Shown one piece after another: positions 13,216 to 25,004 of a DNA stretch of 64,000 nucleotides. Origin of the DNA: Temnothorax longispinosus (lineage: Eukaryota > Arthropoda > Insecta > Hymenoptera > Formicidae). The notes under the pieces were generated by a model. It saw only the letters and a list, made by a program, of their open reading frames with translations. It made no database searches and was not told the DNA's origin. The stretch covers positions 6,338,661 to 6,402,660 of the forward strand of contig NC_092369.1 in assembly GCF_030848805.1 (NCBI RefSeq). Direction: 5' to 3'. Both the position numbers and the translations under genes were made by a program. The stretch's first letter is position 1. The number at the start of each line of letters is the position of its first letter.

Positions 13216-13608
13216 CAGAGTATCATCAATCAACTGATCCTATATGCAGTGTAAATATTGGTTTATAGCTTCAGATTAGCACTGCGAGAGCCGGCCGCGT
13301 TGGCAGAGATTCTTCGCAAATCAATTCCGCCGCGAGAGAATAATCGCAGCTGTTTCGCGAGATAACTCATGGAACAGGAGGGCGCGGAGGAGGAACTCCT
13401 GGGCTTAACAAAACAGGAGGACGTCATCCAATATCGACGAGAGTTTCGCGCGCCATCGTGATTTCGCCATAGCGATACGCAAATACGCTCGAGGCTGCGC
13501 GCGTCCCGGATTCATCCCTAGGTTTTCACCGCTGAAAAGGAAGCAGCCACGAGTCACGTCGGAAATGAGTGCCCGATGACCCGACGCAAATGCATGACGC
13601 TTTCTACA

Positions 13609-13638
13609 ACGACGACGACAACGACAACGATAACGCTA
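13609..13638 (+). repeat. (CGA/CAA) trinucleotide microsatellite
   Basis: Imperfect repeat of CGACGACGACAACGACAACG ending in GATAACG. On the minus strand it would encode a valine run, but no gene context supports coding. Confidence 0.85.
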
Positions 13639-14565
13639 GCGGATGAATCCGTACATTTTGATTTTTCCCGACAATAGGTCTGAAGAAACAGGAAGAAATG
13701 AGAGAGAAGCGCATCGTGTTTTAGCATTCTCGAGCTTCGAGGGTACATTTCCTGCAGATCCTACGTCGTATTTATTCGGAAAACCTCTTTTTGTAAGGCG
13801 AACAGAGAATTGCTCGCAGCAAGCATTGCACCTTGCTTATTGTGTGTAGCAACAATCCGCGCACATTGCGCATGTGAAATTAAACGGGAATATTTAGACC
13901 GGAGATAAACTAGAATAATAAGGTTACATTTCTTGCGAAAATAAAATCATTATAGCTATTTTCTGTTTGAATACAATTTTTATATACATTTTAACAGGAA
14001 TAGGTCGGTCTTCTACATTTACTCTGGCTATTCAAATTTATTTGCGGGAGCAGAAATAAACGCGATCATTAAAATAAAAAGAGTCTATTGATAGAATTTT
14101 AATGCATCGATTAAACGATTGCGCAAATCTGCGCGCAATGTTATTTTTGAGTTTTTTCGACTATATACGTCATCATCAAATTTTCATGGTTTTTCGCGAT
14201 GACGACACCACGAATCTGTTTTGCAGTATTGAAAAAAATTATATATATATATATATGCCGATTAAATGCGGATGTCATTACTACAAAAACTGTTTTAAAT
14301 GATACGAACAATAATGTTCGTCGTAATATTAACATTGTCGGCCCAGCGAATTTCATATGTTTTACCGTGTACGCCACAATAGAATTTTCATTATCATAAG
14401 CATATAATGATAAAATACTATGTAATATAAAAATTAAATTACGTAATAGCTGCAGTCAAACCTCTCCAAGAAACTAACGTCAAAAGAAACAAACCTATTA
14501 GAGAATTTATAAAAGTATTTTGCAGTTTTGCGAATATTTTACCCAAGTGGACCGTTCTGCATAAA

Positions 14566-14588
14566 GCCACGCGTAAGGAACGCGTGGC
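14566..14588. other. GC-rich hairpin (9-bp arms)
   Basis: GCCACGCGT (14566-14574) pairs perfectly with ACGCGTGGC (14580-14588) around a 5-base loop, in an AT-rich setting. Function unknown. Confidence 0.7.
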
Positions 14589-17500
14589 CTTCCCGAAATT
14601 CATCGTAAACAATTTTCATAAAGGATATAAGAAATTTCCCGAGGGTAAGCTCATGCCTCTCTTCCTTCTGTTGCCGAAACCGTATCCTCTTACAAGATAT
14701 CAGAAACGCTAGCTCGCGCGATTGTTATTAATGTTATTATCGCCCGTCCATCCGTCATCCCTTCGGAAACCACCCTCGAGACACTTCGAGATCGGACTTG
14801 ATACTGTTGGTGTTAAACAGTGGACCGAGTTACAGGATGCTCACGAGGACGTGGTTCGTTCTTCTTTCTGCTCTTCGTCGCGCGGCTGCGGGAGGTATCG
14901 AATTCGCGTGGTGGATTAAGCTTCGTTGAATTAAGGCGGAAACGTGGGACGCATATTCCTTAGACTCGGGGCGTCGGGGCGCTTTGAAGATCGCGTTACA
15001 GGGCGCATTGTTTATTCCCCGCGACTCGTGAAAGCGACAAATTGCTCTTTACGTGCGCGTCTGCTGCACCTCGCAGCAGATCGTTGTGCATTCGCGCTCG
15101 CGAGCGAGGTAAAGTTTGTTGTCCCTTCTCTCAAGAAGAATATGCATATATCGTACGCCGCGAGCGTGGCGAGTCGCGGCAATATAAACACATCGTCGCT
15201 AAATCTCATTTTCCGCACCATGTTGCATCGCAGTTATGACGAAACAATAGGTGTTATTCTTAAGAATAAATTGATTCAAAGTACTTAATGATACAGTATC
15301 AAAAATGAAAACAAGACCTGATCTTAGCCGATGCAAAAGTATAATAGTATATTTTAGTTTCTTTCCACGAGAAACTCTCAGGCGTAAGAATTCAAGATGA
15401 ACAATTGGGAACGTTGCTCCACACGCATCTTCAGATATTATTTATAATCGACCGTACCATAGAGTAACCATCGAGGGCGGTGAAACTGGTTCCGCTGCAA
15501 TCGCAAGAGTAATTCGGGCGTGATCATTCTAAACAATTCGCGGTTCCTTTGCTAGCAGCACACGCGACATGGACTCGAATCCAATTAACGTCGTTTAGTG
15601 TGCATCGTCGGCCGGTGACTTCGTAACTGCGCAGCCGACTTGTTTCTAAAGCGCGCGTGCACGCGAACTTGAATCGCGCATCCGAAACTTCCCCGGCCGT
15701 ATTTATTGCAGTTGCGAGCTACGACCCGGCACTCCTCGCGGCGATAACGCAAGATCCGACCCAGCGCGCGACGCGATGCGGAGGCTGCGTCGTCCTGGTA
15801 TCCTTCGGCGGGTCGCCTCGTTATGAGATTCGGGATTTAATTGGCGGATATACACCGCGGCAATCAGCCTGTGAGCCTCGTCGACGCACATTTCCGAGAC
15901 GCGAGCACGTTCGCGTGCAATTTCATAATGAGAATGTTTTGATGAGGAAAAATATGTTTTCCTTCATAACAGCGACACGATTTGATTTATTATCTGAAAT
16001 ACTTTATTAAAAACGTAATCCCTAAATATATACCTTCTTTAAATCTAAAGAAATGAAAAAATATTAGAATTGTATTGACTTCCCAGAGAGGGACAATTTT
16101 CTTCATTTTTTGATAAATTTTATAATTTTTTTTCAAGATTATTGTGAACGCTTTATAAATAAAAATGTATATACTTTTTAAATAATTTATAATTTATGTT
16201 AACTATTAATATGTTATGTTAACTATTATAAATGTAATGTACCTATAATAAATGTTTAATATATAAATTGAAGACACATTTTAATCTTTTTATTTTTTTA
16301 AAAAACCTGAAATTTTCGTACACACACAACAAATTAGAAGCATGATATCATATTCCTTATAGTTCTAAATCTAACAAACCAAAAGAATAAGATCGCCCAA
16401 AATGTTTTTAATTAAAAAGAAAGCAAATTCTCATTTCGTGAGATGGGAGAGCTGGTAAGAGCACTGAACTTTGCCGACAAACTTTTACGGCTTCTCGAAA
16501 CAGCGCGGAATAATTGTAGAACACGCCGAAGATATGTGCGTGAGAAAGATGGTGCGCGAGGTCAAGAAGAAAGAAGAAAAGACAGAGAGAAAGAAGTGCC
16601 AAGAACAGAGGACAAGGGTGCGAAGAGAAGGCGGGAAGAGAGGGAGGTAAAATTTCGTTGACGATTTATTACGTCGGCTGCCAACTCGGAGCGGGGTGCT
16701 CACGTAACGAGTTTATTAAATATTTCATCCGAGCCGGGAGAAGAGAAAGTCGAAGCGATGCTGGGACGAGGGATGAGGATGGAGTGGCGACAGGTACGAA
16801 AGCGAGAGAGAACGGAGCTGTACAAAAGGACACCCTTTTTATAATTCGCCGCTACGTAACAACCCTTTACGCGACGTGACGGAAAACGCACGCGTAACGC
16901 CGCGCCGGCGTGATTGCGAGCTCAAACCCTTTTGCGCGCACCCTGCAACCTGCACCCTCCCCCCCCCCTCCCCACGGCTCTCACGACGACTACACAGCGA
17001 GTTTAATAAACGCTACGTGCAACTACGATATTTCAGCGGATATCGAATCGGTCGATAATCCGATAATTGAAGGCTGTAAGGTTAGGCGAGATTTTAAGGT
17101 CGAGGTGACAGAGACAATATTTCCGGTAGTGAGCAAAAAATAGAGAAGGTCGCTTGTAACGAATTATAGTCATCAATTGTTTTGCATAGAACATTTATGA
17201 ATATTTAACCAAAGGTCTATAACGAATGAAAAAAGAAAATATGTTTTAATAAGGGAAGAATAATTTGAAGTATGACCTACTTATCGCATATAAAAAATTA
17301 TATATAAAATTTATTATAAAATCTTTACCTCGAAATGGATCTATCAAAAATTCCGAACAAACTTATTTTGTTACGTATTATATTTAAAACAGAAATATCT
17401 TCAATATTATTTAGACTTACAACATATTATTCTCTAAAGCGCGTGCGTTACTTATCTGAGACATTTTAACTTTAAACATACGATTTGAAAATATCAAAGA

Positions 17501-19544
17501 TAACATTGTAAGAATCAAGAGAGAAAGAAAGAGAGATTTACAGTATAATCTAATTTAATTAAATAATCCACAAGAGGAGAAGGTTAACACGCCATCGGAA
17601 TACCTTCTCTTAGATTTTCTAAGAAATTTTTAACACGCGATGTGTGTGCGTGTTCTGTCGGCATGATAGAATTCTTATTCCTGGTGATACAAAAGAGAGA
17701 GAATCATCCGTTGTGCGGAGGATCTAATTTTAGATAAGGGCAGAGAGAACAGTAACAACTAAATTTACGAGTACGTTCGCTATTTACCGTATGCTCATTC
17801 TTTTGCGCAGCTTACGCGACATTATTTTCTCGAAATTAACAGATTGCGAGCTTTTCTTCGAATAATTCAATCCTACTCCGAGCTAAAAGCCTTCTAAATT
17901 GATACACGCCTTACTATATATATATATATATTCGTTAAATTTAATGTGTGGAAATGCTGTGTCCTGTTAGAAAGATTTCCGATGTTAAACGTAACAAACG
18001 TAATCTTCGCGTGATATGACAGCTGTATCGCGAATATATTTCATCCCCTTTAAGTTGAGACTGTACATATCTCGGGTTTCTATCAAATCTCCATAAAAAA
18101 AACTGAAAATAGAAAGTACTTTCTCCCAAATGCAGTAAAAAGAGTAGTACTATGAAATTTAGATTTTTGCGAATATATCTGATACAGTAAATATATTTTT
18201 GTTTTCCGTTCGATATCAATTTCTTATCTCTATTATTCTAAATATAAGTAATAAATAGAAGTAATATATGTGCGATGAAATTTTTCGAATAAATAATTTA
18301 TTCGAATTCGGATTTATTCGGGGTGCATTCGCTGCATCAGTGCGAGAATATCCGATGAAACCTCGGGTGGATGATGCACAAAGCAGACGGCGGCAAGAAT
18401 GCACGTACACGTCGGGAAAAGAATTTCGGGGGATACCACGAGGGATTTAATTTTAACCGTCACGACGATCCCGCGAGTACATATGAAAACTTGAAAAAGG
18501 AAAGGAAGTCGATATGACGAGATACCTTTATTTGGCGGCAGTGAGAGAGTAAGAGAGTGTACGATTTCGAGGGGTCGCAACAATAGTCTCGACAACCGTG
18601 CACCAAATATTAACCGGAGGGTGACGGTACTTTTTAAAGATTCATGGATCCGTGAAAATAATCCGCTCGTTTCCCCTCCTTCATATTAAAATGTATCACA
18701 CTCGACGACGCTTTCAACGTAGCATAAAGTAAATTGGTCCCCGATGAGGTGTCGCATATGAGAAAAATTCGAAGACAATTTTGTAAATAAAAAAATCTTC
18801 CTTGCTTCTAGTTCGAAAATACATGTCTACTTTCCGCATAAAGAATATTCATTATACAAGCCTATAGGTGTTCAGATCGTAATAAGTTTTGATAACTTCA
18901 ATAAGTATAATTTAATAGGTAAATATAAAGACTTGAGATATATATTATTACATATCGCAAGTATAATATTAAAATATGATATTAAATCTTGTATGTGAGT
19001 TGGACGTTTGATATCAATATAAATCAGAAAAATGAAGACTTGACGGTAACGATGATTTTATTTGCCTCTTCAAATAATTTCTGGCGGACGTTCGTCCGAG
19101 AGTTACCAAATTAAATTAAAATAGTTTTATCGCATATATAACGGTGCGATCGAAGAGTCGTCACAGGATCAGACTGGCTGGATTCCCTCCGCGAGCTTCA
19201 CATAATTTACAGACCGCCGATCACCGACCGCCATTCCGATATCGGATTCGGATTTAAGTGCGTCCGAGTTTGGTGCGTACAATAAAAGGAGATTCCACGA
19301 TTCGGACGTATGGCGAATATTACGGGTTTACCGTACGTTTAATTCAACATGTCCGAATTAGTTATCTAGAATGAACAGTGACACTATGGGCCAACAATAC
19401 TATGAGTTTTCTATTTGCTTTTTCATCTTTGCGATATGTACATATATATATTTTTTATTAATCTATATTATATGATGTGAGTGGAGGAAGAACGGATTAA
19501 ATAGAAAAGTATTGACATTTTGCTTTAACGTTTAATTTTTAACA

Positions 19545-19680
19545 AAAAAGCCAAATTTGGCTGGACTATTCTGTGTGGTCATCGAGGAATGTGAGAAAAG
19601 TGAAAACAAATTCATTTCTTCATACTTCTTAGTTCTGAAGCCTGATGGCTCTTACAGGTTCATTATAAATTTGGGCAGGA
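19545..19680 (+). mobile_element. Decayed retrotransposon: reverse-transcriptase fragment (DIRS-like?)
   Basis: The + strand frame from 19557 encodes NKFISSYFLVLKPDG followed by SYRFIINL. This is the classic N-terminal block of a reverse transcriptase: F-[IV]-S-x-x-F-L-V-x-K-P-D-G-S-x-R-F-I-x-N-L. The wording is nearest, from memory, to DIRS/Ngaro-type tyrosine-recombinase retrotransposons, which are common in ants. Similarity stops right after INL where KKLNKF would be expected. No catalytic [YF]-x-D-D box, integrase or recombinase follows, so this is a short relic of about 40 residues. The next 500 bases (to about 20160) hold two short frames, 19738-19971 and 19971-20090, which might be further debris but were not recognised. 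No terminal repeats were found. Confidence 0.6.
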
Positions 19681-20089
19681 AGTGGCGCAAGCAGTTCCAT
19701 CATAACGTTATGATCTCTCGAAACATGACACAACACATTGCTAAACATCTCGAGCGGAGAAGAAGGGGCATCGGGCGACAGCGGGGCAACCTTGCAGAGA
19801 TACGCACGTAAGAGAGCGTACCACTCTTGGATGGCAAGTAACAGTTTGTTCAATGAGAATCACTCGACGATGATCGTCGAATCGAGCACGTCACTGTACG
19901 AGCTTTTGAGCACTAGAGTGCTTCTTTCAGCAGGGAAGCGTAATAGAGAGCGAAACAGGTGCAGTACTTGAATGAAAGGCGTTAATTGGCGAAGGAGTCC
20001 ATTTTCTCTCTCACACCTTTTACTAAAGCGAAACCAGCTGCCGCTTAATAGGCTTGCTCTTAGTTTTCTGGATCCCGTTTGCTACGAGC

Positions 20090-20756
20090 AAAGATGGCCC
20101 GTGTGATGTTCGGTTCCTCTCAGTTTAATGATGGATAATAAACAAGCTGGCAGTCAAATCGGGCACAAAGACTTTATTGTGTCGTGAGAATTAAACGATT
20201 CTCTCATTTCGCTGAAATAACTCTCTTTTTTCGTGTATCTACGCTTTTTCTACACGTCTTTCGACGAAAATATTATGAAAGATCATTCGTAAAAATAGTC
20301 AGAAGAATCTAATGAACATCTTCCGCACAGTTAGCAAAATACATTTCATATGAAATATAAGTATAATCGAAATAAGTATATATGCGATAAATTAAAAATA
20401 TTTACAACTGCCAAATCACGCAAATATAGAAGATTGAAAACAATATTTTAACTCTTTTAGCACCAATTCTACATAGTATAATTCTTGCATTTAGAATTTC
20501 TGTCAATTTCGTCGACAATTATTGATATCCGAGAAAGTATAATTTTACTTATATATGTCGAAACGGGACGGTCTAACATCTCTCGACTGAAGTAGTTTTA
20601 TTTACTGTGAAAGTTAGGCTAATTGTCCCGAAGAAAGTCGACGAGAATAAGCAGCTACGCCGTCACCGAGACGACTAATTACAGAACGCGTCGATTTAAC
20701 GCATCTCAGAATCAAAGCACATGCGGGTTCCGTCTCGGCGACGGATCAGAAGCTCG
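20090..20756. other. Non-coding
   Basis: AT-rich, no supportable coding frame. The last 130 bases become GC-richer approaching the possible promoter at 20757 and include its inverted repeat. Confidence 0.45.
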
Positions 20757-20879
20757 CGTATAACTTGGCGAGGGTAAAGTGACAAGCTCGAATTTGAGCA
20801 ACTAAACGGACGAGTGATAGTTGAGATAGTTGCAGTGATACACAGACAGCAAGAGAGGTGGAGGCAGTTGTGAACTTCC
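20757..20879 (+). promoter_or_regulatory. Possible promoter and untranslated first exon
   Basis: A TATA-like GTATAACTT (20757) is followed by a purine-rich, ATG-free stretch that ends in a strong donor TTCC|GTGAGT at 20880. This layout (TATA-like box, short leader without ATG, donor) is typical of a 5' untranslated exon. Just upstream, 20657-20671 and 20731-20746 form an imperfect inverted repeat around a CCGAGACG / CGTCTCGG core. It lies 11.5 kb upstream of the first recognised collagen exon on the same strand, so it is a candidate alternative start for that gene. Transcript evidence would be needed. Confidence 0.25.
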
Positions 20880-23800
20880 GTGAGTATTCATGGTCTACAG
20901 TCGACTATTTTAGGATATCCCGAAAATTTTCAATCGATAGTTAAAATAACTTATTCATACAACCTTAGCCGCTTTTACTTAAAATAAAATTGAAATTTTT
21001 GAACAATTTAATACTAAATACCGTAGCAAAATAAATTGATAAATAAAATATTAGTTGCTGCATTCTGTATTTAAAGAATCACGGTTACTTTGGAAATAAT
21101 ATAACTGCTGTACCTTCGTACAATAATATATAATATAGAAAGATAAAGAGAGGATAAAAAAAGCAGAAAAAGAGATTTAAATTAGAGAGTATGTAAGTAT
21201 GTTATTAAAACGTCAAGAGTTTTATAACAATTTTTAAAATACGGTAAAGTACGGAATAACACTCCGGATTTTATCCTCGCTACTTTTTGTTTTTGAGTGT
21301 GTAGATAAAAGTGGGGCTTACCGAAGTCCTCGAAAGGCATGAGGACCATTGTGTAATTTTCCTCAAAGTACCGGATAAAATCCAACTTTCAAGCCGATTT
21401 TTGTCATTCTCATTTACCGTAACGAACAAAGACCGGTGGAAACAGAGACGTAAAATCGCGAATTTCGTACTTTATCATCCTTTATCTGAACTCTGTAAAA
21501 TTTTCCGGATGGCGTGCGCCAGATATTAATTGAAACTTCGTAATTGGAGGACCTCTCCTTAATGATCGCAGTCGTACGAAGCATGCTCGAGTAATACTTC
21601 GTCTTTTCGCTTCGTGTTCCTACGGCGAGAAAATAAAAAAAGCACTCGTTTGTTGAAAAAAAAAATAACAAAATAACCACCTATTGCCTTTGAACATCGT
21701 ATTTCGCAACATCGATAAGTATCATAAATCGCAAAGAAACATTCAAGAGTAATCAGATATAAGATAAAAAATATTGATAACCTAATTGAAAATGCAAACG
21801 GTTTATAACAAAGTATTTATAAAATATAATTGAGTTGATGATATGCGTTGAGATGGGAATATCATATTTCTCATAAATCTCTTATAATATCTTGGATATA
21901 ATATAAGATACGAGAAACATAATATCTTATGTATTATAAAAAGTAGCAACGTAAAATCTTTATGCAACGTGTCTTTTACAATATCAATTTTAGTTTTTAT
22001 CAATATGTATTTTCTATCAATATTACACTCGTTATTATTTATTTTTATGATACATATCTTTTTATATATTGTGTCACATTATGTACTGTATTGTATCATT
22101 TCGGGAAAGCGAAATAAAGAAGTAGTTGAAGAACCAATATTTGCACCACCGTCATACGTGCCGAGGAATCCTGTTTTTCGATCCTAAGGGGATCTTTGGG
22201 ATCTGAAAATATCCGAAAACAAAGGATCATGCGATCCATGTTTTACTTAAACAGTGACCTCATTTCTCTATATTTCGCTTTCATCCTACCTTTCTTATTA
22301 TCCTCAAAGGCTGCCAAACAAAGATAAAAAAGAAATAGTTTCTTTTCTTATCATAGTACATTTATTCGAATTTTATCAATGATCATGATATGATCGACAT
22401 GATGAGATTGAATATTAACTATTTATTTACTTGATAATTTCTTCACAGTCTTTTTATACAAAATAATGATAAATGCAACAGATTTCGTCGCAAAGTTAGC
22501 ATAACATCGCCGTAAAATAAAATAAAATTTTCAAAACAAATAAGATCTTTGGAATATTGAGCAATATCCGAAGATCCGGAGAATATCCACATATGAGAGA
22601 ATCGAAGACAGGAAAAGACACCGTTTCTTCTCTCTACATACGTTTTCTATTCTGAAATTTCTTTTGATGTTTATACTTTATAAGGTGACTTGAAAAAATT
22701 GACCTAAGCTTTTCTCTCATGCTGAAGCTCTTAGATGGGATTTAATCAGAAAACTTTAGACGATGGGGACAGTTTCCTTCTTCTTTAGTGTCCATTGTTC
22801 GACTTTCGTCAAAGCGCTTCTTCGTATTTCATCTTGTACTCGCTTCAGTACAGCCAGGAATCTTTTTCCACGAAAAGAACTCTTGTTATGAGATTAAATG
22901 TCTTTTTGTCAGATTTATCTCTATATTAGGATTAATTTATCACTATATCGTGGCGTTAGAACAATATATAAGCAGACATCATTTTATTTAAATTTATAAG
23001 AGTTTTTATCTTACTTTCGACATTTTGTATTCATATTTTTTACACATATTATTGTACGTTATAAAGTTTTATATTACAAAATTAAAATTTTTAAATATTA
23101 ATTTTATGTTACAATATAAAACAGGTCTTTTTTTAAATTGCCTTCGTTTTTTAGTTTCTACTTTTGCAAAGTATAGCAATGTTTTTCGAAAACTCTACAC
23201 GTTAATCTGTCTTTTTATTTATATATTTATTTATCGATATTGATCTGTTGCATTTACGAGAAATTTCAGGAATATCTTCCTGTCATTTATACATTCCTGC
23301 AACTAAATATGAGTCGAGTTTATCTCTTAACTTCATCGTAAATCAGATAATCTCGAATAGTCTTTTTCTTTCTTTATAAAACGTGCTTCTCTCTCGCAAC
23401 TTGGACATAGGCTCGATCTTTCATTCCCCTTCCAGGTATACATATATGAAGGGGTAAAAGCCATCAGAGCAATCTAAATTTATTCTGTAAAATGTTATCG
23501 TTATACAGAAAGATTGTTCTTCTCATTTCAATTATTTAATTTATATGCTATGTACGACTGAATGTTACTGAAAAGTATTTTCTACTTGTCGTTTGTATAT
23601 TCAATATATTTGCAAAATATATTGAAACAATTTCTGAATATATAATAACAATTAGATTGATAATATACATATAATTGAATTTAAATATGTATTTACGAAT
23701 TAACGAATTTTTCAAAGAAGAGTCCACTAGTGCGAAGCTCTCTGAATATAACAGTGCTTCACGATATCTCGAGGCTGGTTCTAGAAGACAATAGGAGAAG

Positions 23801-24990
23801 TACAATGTCGAGACTAGCACTCAGACTTGCCCTTAAGCTATCTATAATAAACAACGCGACTCTTATCTACATCTTTTGTGTGCCACCCGATGCTAATTGT
23901 AAGATATCATCAAGCACCGAGGAAAGTTTAATGACCGCTCTGAACTAAGCTCTGAATACGTTTTAATTTATTAAATAGACCAAGAATAAAGCGACATAAG
24001 TCATCGTTTGTATTTTGATAAAAAAGTATCCTAGATTGGTTTACAAATCTTTTTTGGAGTTGATTTATTCTTAGCAAGAAAATAAACCAAATCTGTCAAG
24101 TATATGACGAACTAAAACGCAGATATGCTCTCTCTCGTTACTTCAACGTATTTTATCGCAATATTTTGCTTTTGATCGGACGTCTTCGAGACAATTTCTC
24201 GCGCGCTATCTGCGGAAATCATATCGGTACCGTTTGCGACGGGCGGCGAAGAACTGAGAAGAGAACTAACCGCGCGTAAAGCCCGGAAACCGGATGGAAG
24301 AAAAAAAGTGGAACGATCGACGACCGCGTTCGCTCGCCACAACGAGGGACGAAGGTAGGTTGAGGGCGTAACGAGTCAGAACGGGTTCTGGCATACTTCG
24401 TTACGGGTGGTATTTCAGTATTTCCGATTCAATGTGCCTGATATATATTTCTGACGGGAAGTTCCTGTCGATTTAAATTTACAACTCGTTCGATTGCGTC
24501 ATGGTTACGTCGTTGGTCGCCGCTTATAAATAGGCTGAGACGGGAAATGCCGCTTGTTCTAGGAATACTGTTCTCTTGTGACGACATTAAATTGCCGTTG
24601 TATAAGATTCTGAGAATCATTGAATAATCGGGAAAAGTGCCTCTTTGTAGATATACAATTGCATTTCGCGTTCTCTCAGAATCAACGACCAGATTTACAA
24701 TTCTCCTTCTTTGTTGTATTAAGGGTGTGGTTTAGTAAATGGAATAATTTCCATAAAAAATGTATAAAGAGAAATTAAATATTTAAAAAATGCATACCGT
24801 AAAAATCGCCATAATGTTGAACGATCCGAGACAGCAGCGGATACGATGGTTGGAATTAAGAAGCAAGCTCTCGTGCCAGATAAAAAAGTTTCAAGGAATC
24901 GGTAAAAAGAATACGCGTACCGCGCAATAAAGCAGATAGCGACCGTAACGAGCTGGAAGCTAGACTGATCGACGCCGGACGGCCTCTCTG

Positions 24991-25004
24991 GCGCCATCTG
25001 CCGG
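24991..25004 (-). promoter_or_regulatory. CTCF-like motif
   Basis: Minus strand reads CCGGCAGATGGCGC, agreeing with the animal CTCF core CCASYAGRKGGCRS at 13 of 14 positions. CTCF is an insulator and chromatin-loop protein conserved in insects. The site lies at the edge of a CpG-rich block about 7.4 kb upstream of the collagen exons. A single motif match is weak evidence of binding. Confidence 0.4.

Larger units (their letters stand above)
7473..19540. other. Non-coding span with CpG-rich blocks and microsatellites
   Basis: About 12 kb with no supportable gene. CpG-rich blocks sit at about 7473-7900, 8480-9080, 13260-13640, 14940-15180, 15560-15920 and 16880-17000; the rest is AT-rich. A run of Cs lies near 16961-16972. 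Frames such as 15657-16010 + and 16443-16661 + are CpG-driven or low-complexity (Arg/Glu-rich) and not credible proteins. Confidence 0.45.

Noticed and set aside
15575..15592. B-box-like GACTCGAATCC
   Set aside because: Isolated motif without a T-stem or A box on either strand.
16443..16510. tRNA-like A box (GAGCTGGTAAGAGCACTGAA)
   Set aside because: No acceptable B box or pairing T-arm follows at the right distance.
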